Positions 8,241 to 17,471 are shown, counted from the first letter of the stretch. The stretch: 64,000 bases of DNA from CAVSRC01 sp963782045 (GCA_963782045.1 CAWAIR010000005.1:183669-247668), one strand, 5' to 3'. The notes: generated from the sequence alone by a model not told the origin. Program-made: numbers and translations.

Positions 8241-9524
8241 GCGACTTAGCCCTTCAGGAACACGCGCCTGAGAGGCCGGCCGAGCCGGCGCCGGCCGCGC
8301 TCGGCGCCGATGTCCGGCCGGTTCCGCGCATCTCGGTGCAAGCATTCTGCGAGACGCCGGATGTCGCCGCCTGCATCGAATCGGCGGCCGGCGATCGCCG
8401 CATGGCCCGCGCCCACGTCAAGGTCCACACCGGCGGCCTCTCCGCCGCCACCGAGTACTATCAGGCGGCGGCGACGCCCAACCTGATCATGGTCGAAATC
8501 GAAGGCACCGCGTGACCGTCTGGAAGCCGACCTCGACCGTCTCTCCGAGGTCTGCGATCCCGGCACCAAGGTCGTGGTCATCGGCCAGACCAACGACGTC
8601 GAGCTTTACCGCGGCCTCATCCAGCGCGGCGTCAGCGAATATCTCGTCGCCCCAATCGACAAGATGGGCGTCATCCGTGCCATCTCCGGCCTCTATGTCG
8701 ACCGCTCGGCCCAGCCGCTCGGCCGCTCCATCGCCTTCATCGGCGGCAAGGGCGGCGTCGGCTCCTCCACCGTCGCCCACAACGTCGCCTGGGCGATCGC
8801 GCGCTGCTTCGAAAGCGACGTGGTCATCGCCGATTTCGATCTCGCCTTCGGCACCGCCGGGCTCGACTTCAACCAGGATCCCACCCAGGGCATCGCCGAG
8901 GCGGTCAACGCCCCCGATCGGCTCGACGACAACTTTCTCGAGCGCCTGCTCGCCAAGGCGTCCGACCACGTCTCGCTGCTCGCCGCTCCCGCCACCCTCG
9001 ACCGCACCTACGATTTCGGCGAGACCGTCTTCGAGCAGGTCATCGATGTCGCCCAGGCCAGCGTTCCCGGCGTCATTCTCGATCTGCCGCACAACTGGAC
9101 GGCATGGATGCGCCGCACGCTGCTCTCCGCCGACGAGATCGTGCTCACCGTCGAGCCGGACCTGGCCAATCTGCGCAACGCCAAGAATCTGGTCGACCTG
9201 CTGCGCGCGAACCGCACCACCGACGCGCCGCCGCGCCTGGTCGTCAACAAGGCAGGCCTGGCCAAGCGCCCCGAGATCAAGGTCGAGGACTTCGCCTCGG
9301 CGCTCGAGTTGACCCCGACCGCCGTCATTCCATTCGATACGCAGTTGTTCGGCAACGCCGCCAACAACGGCCTGATGATCGCCGAGGCCGATCCGAAGAG
9401 CCCGGTCGCCGGCATGTTCGAGCAGGTCGCGCGCACGGTGACCGGTCGGGTCGAGCCGCGCCGCCAGAAGCACAGCGCCCTGGCGCCGATCATTGCCCGC
9501 CTGCGTGGCAAGAAGAGCGCCTGA
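8237..9524 (+). CDS. cpaE: Pilus-localising ATPase CpaE (TadZ), one-base frame break
   Basis: The gene has an N-terminal pseudo-receiver domain followed by a ParA/MinD-type ATPase. The deviant Walker A is GGKGGVGSSTVAHNVAW (nt about 8740-8790). The later FDLAFGTAGLDFN corresponds to the switch region. TadZ/CpaE places the pilus machinery at a pole. The frame is open from the ATG at 8237 (overlapping cpaD) to a TGA at about 8513, and the rest continues in the +1 frame. Dropping one base near 8512 joins EIEGTA directly to DRLEADLDRLSEVCDPGTKV, which is what the family requires. I read this as a sequence error and not as a real truncation. Confidence 0.88.
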
Positions 9525-9537
9525 CGAGGGAGTACCC

Positions 9538-11034
9538 ATGTTCGGCAAGCGCGGGACAGGAACCACCGAAGCGCCGCCGCTGACGACGCCGGCCCAGCCG
9601 TCGCGCCCGCCCGCCGCCGCCGAGGCGCCGGCCGAAGCGGAGCCGGCGAAGGCCAAGGCGCCGGCCGCGCCGCCGCCTCCGCGCCCCGCTGCCGAGCCCG
9701 CCCGGACGCGGCCGGCCGCCGATGGCGTCCGCCGCTCGGAGAATTTCTACGATATCAAGTCGACGGTGTTCGCCGCCCTCATCGACACCATCGACCTGTC
9801 GCAGCTTGCCCGCCTCGATGTCGAATCGGCGCGCGAGGAAATCCGCGACATCGTCAACGACATCATCGCCCTCAAGAACATCGTCATGTCGATCGCCGAG
9901 CAGGAAGACCTGCTCGAGGACATCTGCAACGACGTTCTCGGCCTTGGGCCGCTGGAGCCGCTGCTCGCCCGCGACGATATCTCCGACATCATGGTCAACG
10001 GCGCCTTCAGAACCTACATCGAAGTCAACGGCAAGGTCCAGGAGACCAACGTCCGCTTCCGCGACAATTCGCAGTTGATGAACATCTGCCAGCGCATCGT
10101 CAGCCAGGTCGGCCGCCGCGTCGACGAATCGAGCCCGATCTGCGACGCCCGCTTGCCCGATGGCAGCCGCGTCAACGTCATCGCCCCGCCGCTGGCGATC
10201 GACGGACCGGCGCTCACCATCCGCAAGTTCAAGAAGGAGAAGCTCACCCTCGACCAATTGGTCAAGTACGGCACCATTACCCGCGACGGCGCCACCGTGC
10301 TTGAGGTTATCGCCCGCTCGCGCTGCAACATTCTGATCTCCGGCGGCACCGGTTCGGGCAAGACGACGCTGCTCAACTGCCTGACCCGCTATATCGAGCA
10401 CGACGAGCGCATCATCACCTGCGAGGACGCGGCCGAGTTGCAGCTCCAGCAGCCGCACGTCGTGCGTCTCGAGACCCGCCCGCCCAATATCGAAGGCGAG
10501 GGCGAGATCAGCATGCGCGATCTGGTCAGGAACTGCCTGCGTATGCGTCCCGAGCGCATCATCGTCGGCGAAGTGCGCGGACCCGAGGCGTTCGAAATGC
10601 TGCAGGCGATGAACACCGGCCACGACGGGTCGATGGGCACGCTGCACGCCAACAGCCCGCGCGAGGCCCTGTCGCGCCTCGAATCCATGATTACCATGGG
10701 CGGTTTCACGCTGCCGGCGAAGACTATCCGCGAGATGATTGCCACCTCCATCGACGTCATCGTGCAGGTCGAGCGCCTGCGCGACGGCTCGCGCCGCATC
10801 ACCAACATCACCGAGGTGATCGGCACCGAAGGGGAGGTCATCACGACCCAGGACATCTTCGTCTACGACATCATCGGCGAAGACCAGAACGGCCGCATCA
10901 CCGGCGTCCACCGCTCGACCGGCATCGGCCGGCCGAAGTTCTGGGAGCGCGCCCACTACTTCAACGAGGATGTCCGCCTCGCCAGCGCGCTCGATTCCGC
11001 CAACGCGCCCGAATTGGCCGGCCAGGTGCGCTGA
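9538..11034 (+). CDS. cpaF: Secretion ATPase CpaF (TadA)
   Basis: 498 residues. A proline/alanine-rich N-terminal extension (about residues 8-62) precedes the conserved VirB11/CpaF core. Walker A is GGTGSGKTT (residues 269-277), the Asp box and Walker B lie around RMRPERIIVGEVRGPEAFEMLQAMNTGHDGSMGT, and the His box is in THANSPREAL-like GTLHANSPREAL. This cytoplasmic hexamer powers both pilus extension and retraction in tad systems. The start at 9538 has GAGGGA nine bases upstream. The stop overlaps the tadB start (TGATG). Confidence 0.95.
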   Translation: MFGKRGTGTTEAPPLTTPAQPSRPPAAAEAPAEAEPAKAKAPAAPPPPRPAAEPARTRPAADGVRRSENFYDIKSTVFAALIDTIDLSQLARLDVESAREEIRDIVNDIIALKNIVMSIAEQEDLLEDICNDVLGLGPLEPLLARDDISDIMVNGAFRTYIEVNGKVQETNVRFRDNSQLMNICQRIVSQVGRRVDESSPICDARLPDGSRVNVIAPPLAIDGPALTIRKFKKEKLTLDQLVKYGTITRDGATVLEVIARSRCNILISGGTGSGKTTLLNCLTRYIEHDERIITCEDAAELQLQQPHVVRLETRPPNIEGEGEISMRDLVRNCLRMRPERIIVGEVRGPEAFEMLQAMNTGHDGSMGTLHANSPREALSRLESMITMGGFTLPAKTIREMIATSIDVIVQVERLRDGSRRITNITEVIGTEGEVITTQDIFVYDIIGEDQNGRITGVHRSTGIGRPKFWERAHYFNEDVRLASALDSANAPELAGQVR

Positions 11035-12029
11035 TGTCTCCGCTCCTGCTGATCGCCATCGGCCTCCTGGCGACCTTGAGCGCCGGCGGCCTCACCTATG
11101 CGCTGCTCTTCGAGCGTATCCAGAAGGAGAACACCACCGCCCGCCGCATCGGCGCCATCCAGGGCACCGGCCGCATCGAGACGCCGCGCGAGGTTGCCGC
11201 CGACCCGGTCAAGCGCCGCAAGTCGATCCAGGATACCCTCAAGGAGGTCGAGGAGCGCGAGAAGGCCAAGGCTAAGCACAGCAAGTCGCCGCCGCTGACG
11301 CTGCGCATGCAGCAGGCGGGGCTGCGCTGGTCGCGCCGCACCTTCATCCTCATCAGCCTGGCCGTCGGGCTGTTCTTCTTTCTGGTTCCGTGGCTGTTCG
11401 GCTTGCCGGCCTGGATCGCCGCGGCCATCGGCATCGCCGGGCTGCTCGGCCTGCCGCGCTGGATCGTCAATTTCCTGCGCAAGCGCCGCATGAACAAGTT
11501 CGTCGACGAATTCGCCAACGCCATGGATGTCATCGTCCGCGGCGTCAAGGCCGGCCTGCCGCTCAACGATTGCGTCAAGATCATCGCCGCCGAGGCGTCC
11601 GAGCCGGTGAAGTCCGAGTTCCGCGTCATTTCCGAGACCCAGGCGCTCGGCGTCACCCTTGGCGATGCCGTCGGCAAGTTGCCCGAGCGCGTGCCGGTGT
11701 CGGAGGCCAGCTACTTCGCCATCGTTGTCGCCATCCAGCAGCGCGCCGGCGGCAACCTGGCCGAGGCGCTGGGCAATCTGTCGCGGGTGCTGCGCGAGCG
11801 GCGCAAGATGAAGGGCAAGATCCAGGCGATGAGCATGGAGGCCAAGGCCTCCGCCGCGATCATCGGCGCCCTGCCGGTCGTCGTCATGACGCTCGTCTAC
11901 ATGACCAGCCCGTCGTACATCTCGCTGCTGTTCACCGAGCCGCTCGGCCATATTATCCTCATCTGCTCGGGGCTGTGGATGGCCATGGGCATCTACGTCA
12001 TGCGCAAGATGATCCACTTCGATTTCTAG
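11034..12029 (+). CDS. tadB: Inner-membrane platform protein TadB
   Basis: 331 residues. An N-terminal membrane helix (1-20), a charged cytoplasmic linker, two hydrophobic segments near 105-145 and two C-terminal helices flank the GspF-type (T2SSF) domain. The family motif runs FANAMDVIVRGVKAGLPLNDCVKIIA, with QRAGGNLAEALGNLSRVLRERRKMKGKI later. TadB pairs with TadC to form the membrane platform that couples CpaF to pilus growth. Translation is probably coupled to cpaF through the 1-base ATG/TGA overlap. Confidence 0.94.
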   Translation: MSPLLLIAIGLLATLSAGGLTYALLFERIQKENTTARRIGAIQGTGRIETPREVAADPVKRRKSIQDTLKEVEEREKAKAKHSKSPPLTLRMQQAGLRWSRRTFILISLAVGLFFFLVPWLFGLPAWIAAAIGIAGLLGLPRWIVNFLRKRRMNKFVDEFANAMDVIVRGVKAGLPLNDCVKIIAAEASEPVKSEFRVISETQALGVTLGDAVGKLPERVPVSEASYFAIVVAIQQRAGGNLAEALGNLSRVLRERRKMKGKIQAMSMEAKASAAIIGALPVVVMTLVYMTSPSYISLLFTEPLGHIILICSGLWMAMGIYVMRKMIHFDF

Positions 12030-12041
12030 GGAGAAGCGTCG

Positions 12042-13028
12042 GTGCTGCAGCTCTTCTATGCCGTCATGACCTCCCCGCAGACGTTGATCGCCATCTTCGC
12101 CGCGTTGGCCGTGGCCGCCACCGCCTACACGCTCGTCCAGCCGCTGTTCGAGCGCGACAAGCTCGCCGCCCGCATCAAGAGCGTGGCGATCGAGCGCGAG
12201 CAGCTCCGTGCGCGCGAGCGTGCCCGCCTGGCGGTCGAGGCCAACCGCTCCAACCTGCGCCGCGAGCCCGCCAGGCCGTTCATGCAGCGCATCGTCGACA
12301 GCTTCAACCTGCGCAAGGCGCTCGCCGACGACAAGACCGTCGCCAAGCTGCGTATGGCCGGCTACCGCGGTCAGGCGCCGCTGGTGGTCTTCCTGTTCGC
12401 CCGCGCCACCCTGCCGCTGGTCTTCTTCGCGGTTGCCTTCTTCTACATGTTCTTCGTCGCCGAGCTCGCCCAGCCGACCGGCATCAAGTTCCTCATCGTC
12501 GTCGCGGTGGCCTATGCCGGCTTCTATGCGCCCAACCTCTACGTCTCCAACGTCGTCTCCAAGCGCCAGCTTTCGATCAAGCGGGCCTGGCCGGACGCCC
12601 TCGACCTGATGCTCATCTGCGTTGAATCCGGCATGTCGCTGGAAGCCGCCTTCCGCAAGGTCGCCGAGGAGATCGGCCAGCAATCGGTCGAGCTTGCCGA
12701 GGAGCTGGCGCTGACCACCGCCGAGCTTTCCTATCTGCCCGAGCGTCGCCAGGCGTTCGAAAATCTCGGCCAGCGCACGGGGCTGGAGACTGTGCGCTCG
12801 GTGATGACCAGCCTCATCCAGGCGGAACGCTACGGCACGCCGCTCGGCAATGCGCTGCGCGTTCTCGCCCAGGAAAACCGCGACCAGCGCATGAACGACG
12901 CCGAGAAAAAGGCCGCCGCGCTGCCCCCCAAGCTCACCGTGCCGATGATCCTCTTCTTCCTGCCGGTGCTGATGGCGGTCATCCTCGGCCCGGCGGCGAT
13001 CCGGATCATGCACGCCACCATTCCCTGA
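12042..13028 (+). CDS. tadC: Inner-membrane platform protein TadC
   Basis: 328 residues with a GspF-type domain: LDLMLICVESGMSLEAAFRKVAEEI, then SLIQAERYGTPLGNALRVLAQENRDQRMNDAEKKAAALPPKLTVPMILFFLPVL. It has an N-terminal membrane helix and two paired helices near residues 125-165, plus one at the C-terminus. It starts with GTG at 12042, preceded by AGGGAG ten bases upstream. It is the TadB partner in the platform and the last core pilus gene of the rightward operon. A 130-base gap separates it from the patatin gene. Confidence 0.93.
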   Translation: MLQLFYAVMTSPQTLIAIFAALAVAATAYTLVQPLFERDKLAARIKSVAIEREQLRARERARLAVEANRSNLRREPARPFMQRIVDSFNLRKALADDKTVAKLRMAGYRGQAPLVVFLFARATLPLVFFAVAFFYMFFVAELAQPTGIKFLIVVAVAYAGFYAPNLYVSNVVSKRQLSIKRAWPDALDLMLICVESGMSLEAAFRKVAEEIGQQSVELAEELALTTAELSYLPERRQAFENLGQRTGLETVRSVMTSLIQAERYGTPLGNALRVLAQENRDQRMNDAEKKAAALPPKLTVPMILFFLPVLMAVILGPAAIRIMHATIP

Positions 13029-13158
13029 CCGGCCACGGTGACAGGGCGCGCCTCGGAAATCCGCCGCGGCGGAATCCGCCTCTGTTTGCCGAGCGCCTTG
13101 ATCCTGTCGCAAAGTCGCGTCATCGCAGCGATCCCACCCTTTCACGAAAGGCCCCGCA

Positions 13159-14076
13159 GTGACGCGCCCGCGCATTGGCCTTGCTCTCGGCAGCGGTGCG
13201 GCGCGCGGCTGGTCGCACATCGGCATTCTCGAGGCGCTGGTCGAGGCCGGCGTTGAGCCGGATGTCGTCTGCGGCACGTCGATCGGCGCACTGGTCGGCG
13301 CCGCCTACGTCACCGGAAACCTGCCCAAGCTGCGCCAGTGGGCCGAAGGGGTGAGCTGGCGGCAGGTCATCGGCATGGCGGATGTCGGCCTCGCCGGCGG
13401 CGGGCTGATCGACGGCAAGGCGCTGATCAAGTTCCTGCGCGGCCTGGGCATCGGCGGCGCCATCGAGGATCTCGCCAAGCCCTTCGCCGCGGTCGCCACT
13501 GATCTGGCCACCGGCCGCGAATACTGGTTCCAGTCCGGTCCGGTGCTCGATGCCGTGCGCGCCTCCATCGCCATCCCGGGGCTGTTCAGCCCGGTGCGCC
13601 ACAAGGGCCAGTGGCTGCTCGATGGCGGGCTGGTCAATCCGGTCCCGGTGTCGCTCTGCCGCGCGCTCGGCACCGATGTCACCATCGCCGTCAACCTCAA
13701 CGGCGATCAGCTCGGCCGCTGGCGCAAGGACGAGCCGGTCGCCGCCGCCCATCCGCCCGAGCGTGGGACGGGCGATTCCTTCGCCCAGATGCTCGCCCAG
13801 TTGCCGGCCACCCTCGGCGACCAGATCACGCAGATCGCCCCGCGGCTACTCGCCCAGCGCGGCGCCCCCGGTTATTTCGACGTGCTCGCCGGGGCCATCG
13901 ACATCATGCAGGATCACATCACCCGCGCCCGCCTGGCCGGCGAGCCGCCCCATGTCATGCTGGTGCCGCGCCTGCGCGAGATCGGTCTCATGGACTACCA
14001 CCGCGCGACCGAATCGATCGCCGCCGGCCGCGCGGCGGTCGAGGACGCGCTGCCGGCCATCCGCCGCTGCCTGTAG
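13159..14076 (+). CDS. Patatin-like phospholipase (RssA family)
   Basis: 305 residues. All parts of the patatin active site are present: the oxyanion loop GSGAARGWSHIG (residues about 11-22), the nucleophile elbow GTSIGA (Ser about residue 41) and the catalytic Asp in DGGLVNPVP (about residue 155). The family hydrolyses acyl esters of lipids, and the cellular substrate of RssA-type proteins is unknown. Translation probably starts at the GTG at 13159. The gene sits between tadC and tadD, which is not a standard tad position, and is followed by a palindromic terminator. Confidence 0.88.
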   Translation: MTRPRIGLALGSGAARGWSHIGILEALVEAGVEPDVVCGTSIGALVGAAYVTGNLPKLRQWAEGVSWRQVIGMADVGLAGGGLIDGKALIKFLRGLGIGGAIEDLAKPFAAVATDLATGREYWFQSGPVLDAVRASIAIPGLFSPVRHKGQWLLDGGLVNPVPVSLCRALGTDVTIAVNLNGDQLGRWRKDEPVAAAHPPERGTGDSFAQMLAQLPATLGDQITQIAPRLLAQRGAPGYFDVLAGAIDIMQDHITRARLAGEPPHVMLVPRLREIGLMDYHRATESIAAGRAAVEDALPAIRRCL

Positions 14077-14083
14077 GCGGATT

Positions 14084-14134
14084 AGAGCGCTTCTTGGTCA
14101 GATAGAAGCATTCTATCTGATCAAGAAACGCTCT
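14084..14134. terminator. Long palindrome between convergent genes
   Basis: AGAGCGCTTCTTGGTCAGATAG (14084 onwards) pairs with CTATCTGATCAAGAAACGCTCT (ending 14134) around a short GAAGCATT loop. The near-perfect 51-base palindrome lies between the convergent ends of the patatin and tadD genes, so it probably ends transcription from both sides. A half copy is found at 1490-1515. Confidence 0.75.
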
Positions 14135-14151
14135 ATAGGGGCGCGCTTGCC

Positions 14152-14979
14152 CTACCCGCTGGTGGCGGGGTGCTGGCCCTTGGCCGTCGTCTTCAGCGCC
14201 TGCCAGGTGTTGCGCTGGGAAAGCATCTGCTCGAGATAGGCGACGTTGGCCTTGGCCTGCGCCGGCGAGATGTCCTGGCTGGCGATCTTCTCGGCCTCGG
14301 CGAAGCGGCCCTGCAGGCCGACCACCAGCGCCAGGTTCTGGCGCACGCGGCTGTCCGCGTTGGGTTCGGCGATTGCCTGGCGGAGCAGTTTCTCGGCTTG
14401 CGGAAGTTCGCCGGTGAGCACGTAGCTCATGCCGTAGTTCGACAGCACCGACGGCTCGTCGGGGGCGTAGGTCAGCGCCTTGGCATAGAGCTGGCGCGCT
14501 TCGCCATGGTGGCCCATCTGGTCGAGGATCGCCGCTTCCGCCGAGACGAGCTGCCAGTTCGGATTGTCCGGCGTCTCCGCCCGGCGGATGGCGTCGAGCG
14601 CCTGGTCGTAGCTGCCCGCCGCGGCCAGCGCCTTGCCGTATTCGGCCAGCACCTCGCGGTCGTCGGGAAAGTAGATCGCCGCCTTCTGCAGCACCGCCAC
14701 CGCCTGGTCGCTGTGCCCGGTGCGACGCAGCGCCGTGGCGTAGTTGAGGTCGGCGTTGCGATCCTTCGGGTTGGCCTCGTATCGCTTGCCCCAATAGGCC
14801 ACCGCCTGCTCGAAATCGGCCTGCGTCTTCGGCTGGGCGATGGCGCCGGTGGTGGTGGTGTCGACCTTGGGCGGTGGGGCACAGCCGGCAAGCGCCAGCA
14901 TCAGGCACACCGGCAGCACCATCGCAGCACGGATCGGACGGGGCGTGAGCGGCGAGAGCGTACGCGCTGTCACATTCAT
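14152..14979 (-). CDS. tadD: Pilus assembly TPR lipoprotein TadD
   Basis: 275 residues. A lipoprotein signal ends in LALAGC (Cys about residue 33), and at least four tetratricopeptide repeats follow. Recognisable units include ADLNYATALRRTGHSDQAVAVLQKAAIYFPDD and LAEYGKALAAAGSYDQALDAIRRAE. TadD/Pilotin-like TPR lipoproteins help secretin assembly and are present in almost all tad loci. Here the gene is convergent to the main operon. The start at 14979 gives the signal peptide directly. A GTTAACC/GGTTAAC inverted repeat is 40 bases upstream. Confidence 0.88.
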   Translation of the reverse strand: MNVTARTLSPLTPRPIRAAMVLPVCLMLALAGCAPPPKVDTTTTGAIAQPKTQADFEQAVAYWGKRYEANPKDRNADLNYATALRRTGHSDQAVAVLQKAAIYFPDDREVLAEYGKALAAAGSYDQALDAIRRAETPDNPNWQLVSAEAAILDQMGHHGEARQLYAKALTYAPDEPSVLSNYGMSYVLTGELPQAEKLLRQAIAEPNADSRVRQNLALVVGLQGRFAEAEKIASQDISPAQAKANVAYLEQMLSQRNTWQALKTTAKGQHPATSG

Positions 14980-15018
14980 TCGGTCAGGCTCCACGAAACC
15001 TGCCCAAAGCAATATTCT

Positions 15019-15041
15019 GTTAACCCTAATGCTTGGTTAAC
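15019..15041. promoter_or_regulatory. GTTAACC-N9-GGTTAAC inverted repeat upstream of tadD
   Basis: A perfect inverted repeat of seven bases per arm (15019-15025 and 15035-15041) lies in the short region between divergent tadD and the M17 peptidase gene. Both arms contain TTAACC, the CtrA-like half-site also seen before cpaB (4946) and tadE (2783). Binding of a shared regulator is a guess from this coincidence. Confidence 0.4.
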
Positions 15042-15135
15042 GGCGCCCCTCGGCCGCCCGGCATCCTTGCCATTGCCGCCGCCGCGCCGCCTCGCCATGA
15101 TGGCCGCCCGACGCCGATTTTCCGGAGACGATCCC

Positions 15136-16536
15136 GTGCCCGATTGCCTGCTTCCCGCCGACACCGAAGCCGCGGCGGTTCCCGTCCATGCCGTCACCAC
15201 GGATGGGCTCGCCGTCCTCCCGGCGACGCTGCCGCCGCGTGCCGCCGAATGGGCCGCGGCCAGCGGCTTTGGCGCCGCGGTCGGCGAGGTCTGCCTGGTG
15301 CCCGACGCCGATGGCGGCCCCGCCGCCGTGCTCTTCGGCCTCGGCGAGGGCGGCGACGGGCCGTCGCTCGCCGCCGGCGTGCTGCCCTCCAGGCTGCCGG
15401 CCGGCACCTATCGCCTTGCCACCGGCTTTGAGGATCCCGCTTTGGCGCTCGCCGGCCTCGCCTGGGCGCTCGGCGCCTATCGCTTCACCCGCTACCGCAA
15501 GGCCGCCACCGGGGCGCGCCGCCTCGTGCTTTCGGCCGACGTCGATGCGGCGGAAATCGCCCGCATCGCCGACGGCGTCTTTCTGGCACGCGATCTCGTC
15601 AATACCGCCGCCAACGATCTTGGCCCCGCGGAACTCGCCGAGGCCGCCCGCGATCTTGCCATGCATCATGGCGCCGTCTTTTCCGAGATCGTCGGCGAGG
15701 GGCTGCTCGCCGACAGCTTCCCGCTCATCCATGCGGTCGGCGCGGCGGCCACGCCCGAGCGTGCGCCGCGTCTGATCGACATCTCCTGGGGCGAGCCGGA
15801 TGCGCCGTCGGTGACGCTGGTCGGCAAGGGCGTCTGCTTCGATTCCGGTGGCCTCGACATCAAGCCGGCCGCCGGCATGCTGCTGATGAAGAAGGACATG
15901 GGCGGCGCCGCCAACGTTCTCGGCCTCGCCCACATGATCATGGACGCTGAGTTGCCCGTCCGTCTGCGCGTCCTCATCCCGGCGGTGGAGAACGCCATTG
16001 CCGGCGCCGCCTTCCGCCCCGGCGATGTCTTCACCGCCCGCAGCGGCCTCTCCGTCGAGATCGGCAATACCGACGCCGAGGGCCGCCTGGTGCTCGCCGA
16101 CGCGCTGGCGCTCGCCGCCGAGGACGAGCCCGACCTCATCGTCGACCTCGCCACGCTCACCGGCGCTGCCCGCGTCGCGCTCGGTCCCGACGTGGTGCCG
16201 TTCTACACCCGCGACGATGCGCTGGCCGCCGCGCTCGCCGTCCACGGCACCGCGACCGCCGATCCGGTCTGGCGCATGCCGCTATGGGCGCCGTACATGA
16301 AGATGCTCGAATCGAAGATCGCCGACATCAACAATGCCGGCGCCGGTGGCCATGCCGGCTCGATCACCGCCGCGCTCTTCCTCTCCCGCTTCGTGCCCGA
16401 GGGCCAGCGCTGGCTCCATGGCGACATCTTCGCCTGGAACCCGTCGGCCAAGCCCGGCAAGCCGGAGGGTGGCGAAGGCCAATTGATCCGCGCCCTCTAC
16501 GCCCTGCTCAAGAAAGAGGGCCCGCGCCTAGCTTAA
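15136..16536 (+). CDS. Leucyl aminopeptidase family (M17) metallopeptidase
   Basis: 466 residues from a GTG start with GGAGA eight bases upstream. The C-terminal catalytic domain is complete: GKGVCFDSGGLDIKPA, KKDMGGAANVLGLA and the signature NTDAEGRLVLADAL, which supply the metal ligands and the catalytic Lys and Arg. The N-terminal domain is divergent, as in the shorter alphaproteobacterial M17 group. It removes N-terminal amino acids from peptides in the cytoplasm. An ATG at 15097 would add 13 residues without a good ribosome site. In related genomes this gene is commonly found close to an NlpC/P60 gene, as here. Confidence 0.9.
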   Translation: MPDCLLPADTEAAAVPVHAVTTDGLAVLPATLPPRAAEWAAASGFGAAVGEVCLVPDADGGPAAVLFGLGEGGDGPSLAAGVLPSRLPAGTYRLATGFEDPALALAGLAWALGAYRFTRYRKAATGARRLVLSADVDAAEIARIADGVFLARDLVNTAANDLGPAELAEAARDLAMHHGAVFSEIVGEGLLADSFPLIHAVGAAATPERAPRLIDISWGEPDAPSVTLVGKGVCFDSGGLDIKPAAGMLLMKKDMGGAANVLGLAHMIMDAELPVRLRVLIPAVENAIAGAAFRPGDVFTARSGLSVEIGNTDAEGRLVLADALALAAEDEPDLIVDLATLTGAARVALGPDVVPFYTRDDALAAALAVHGTATADPVWRMPLWAPYMKMLESKIADINNAGAGGHAGSITAALFLSRFVPEGQRWLHGDIFAWNPSAKPGKPEGGEGQLIRALYALLKKEGPRLA

Positions 16537-16647
16537 GCATAGGGCTTAACCCCGTTGACGATGTCCGCTTGAATCTCGCCGCCTGCCCCGGCAAGGTTAG
16601 TACGGGTCCGTAACGATCTTGGTCGCGACGGGGGAGTGGGCAGTCCA

Positions 16648-16998
16648 ATGCCAGCCGAGTTCCGGCCAAGTCAGGCGCTGCGCCTGTGGCACGACGTGAT
16701 CTTCGATCTGGTTCGCGATGGCGAACAGGATCTGACCACGCGCCAGATGGCGGTGCTGCTCACCGTCTATCTGGAGCCGCCGCCGCACACCGTGCGCGGC
16801 CTTGCCGCCAAGCTCGGCGTCACCAAGCCGGTGGTCACCCGCGCCCTCGACACCATGGGCCGCCTGAAGCTGGTCACCCGCCGCCGCGACGAGGCCGACC
16901 GCCGCAACGTGCTCGTCCAGCGCACGCTGGAAGGTGCGCTTGCCGTCGAGCGCCTCGGCGACGCCATCGTCGCCCGCTACCGCCACCTGCCGCCTTGA
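16648..16998 (+). CDS. MarR-type winged-helix transcriptional regulator
   Basis: 116 residues, slightly short for MarR but with the full winged helix: LTTRQMAVLLTVYLEPPPHTVRGLAAKLGVTKPVVTRALDTMGRLKLVTRRRDEADRRNVLVQRT. The recognition helix (GVTKPVVTRALDTM) and the wing with DxRxxL-like basic residues are both present. It probably binds DNA as a dimer, and the ligand and targets are unknown. It lies between the aminopeptidase and the toxin-antitoxin module. A GTG at 16636 is an alternative start. Confidence 0.85.
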   Translation: MPAEFRPSQALRLWHDVIFDLVRDGEQDLTTRQMAVLLTVYLEPPPHTVRGLAAKLGVTKPVVTRALDTMGRLKLVTRRRDEADRRNVLVQRTLEGALAVERLGDAIVARYRHLPP

Positions 16999-17001
16999 GC
17001 G

Positions 17002-17030
17002 TTGTGCCATATGGCATGATGGAGTATAAT
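17002..17030 (+). promoter_or_regulatory. Promoter and operator of the Xre/RES toxin-antitoxin operon
   Basis: A perfect -10 box TATAAT (17025-17030) stands 17 bases after TTGTGC (17002-17007), a weak -35. The perfect 12-base palindrome TGCCATATGGCA (17005-17016) covers the -35/spacer area, and a further TGCCA half-site follows at 17034. The antitoxin start is 31 bases downstream of the -10 box. The arrangement fits repression by the antitoxin or its complex, as is usual for this toxin-antitoxin class. Confidence 0.65.
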
Positions 17031-17060
17031 GTATGCCAGATGACACGATTTGGAGCGCCC

Positions 17061-17471
17061 ATGCCGCGGACTGCCAAGGCAACACAGCCAGACCCGGCCG
17101 GCGGCGATCTGACCCAGGCCGAGGCCGCCGCCATGCTGCGCGCCGTCTTCAACCTCTTTCGGCTGTGGCAGGTCGGCGATGCTGAGGCACGCGTCCTCCT
17201 CGGCCAGCCGAGCGCCTCGACCTACTATCGCTGGAAGCGTGGCGAGATCGGCACGGTGGCTCATGATACCGCCTGGCGTCTCGGCGATCTCATGGGCATC
17301 CACAAGGCGCTCCGCCACATGTTCACCGAGGCGGAGCGCGGCTACGCCTGGGTGGCGAAGCCCAACGCCGCCTTCGGCGGTCGTTCGGCGCTGGATCGCA
17401 TGCTCGCCGGGGCGCCGAGCGACCTCACGGCCGTGCGCGCCTATCTCGATGCGGAGCGTGGTGGCTGGTGA
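17061..17471 (+). CDS. Xre/MbcA/ParS-type antitoxin
   Basis: 136 residues. The N-terminal half carries an Xre-like helix-turn-helix (LTQAEAAAMLRAVFNLFRLWQ, then SASTYYRWKRGEIG). The C-terminal half is the MbcA/ParS toxin-binding domain (DUF2384), with LGDLMGIHKALRHMFTEAERGYAWVAKPNAAFGGRSALDRMLAG. This domain blocks the RES toxin in known pairs. The start at 17061 has GGAG six bases upstream. Its TGA overlaps the toxin ATG, so the two are translated together. Confidence 0.88.
   Translation: MPRTAKATQPDPAGGDLTQAEAAAMLRAVFNLFRLWQVGDAEARVLLGQPSASTYYRWKRGEIGTVAHDTAWRLGDLMGIHKALRHMFTEAERGYAWVAKPNAAFGGRSALDRMLAGAPSDLTAVRAYLDAERGGW

Noticed and set aside
10956..13277. A 773-codon open frame antisense to tadB and tadC
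   Set aside because: Its translation is rich in Asp, Gly, Arg and His with no domain, and the opposite strand encodes two clear platform proteins.
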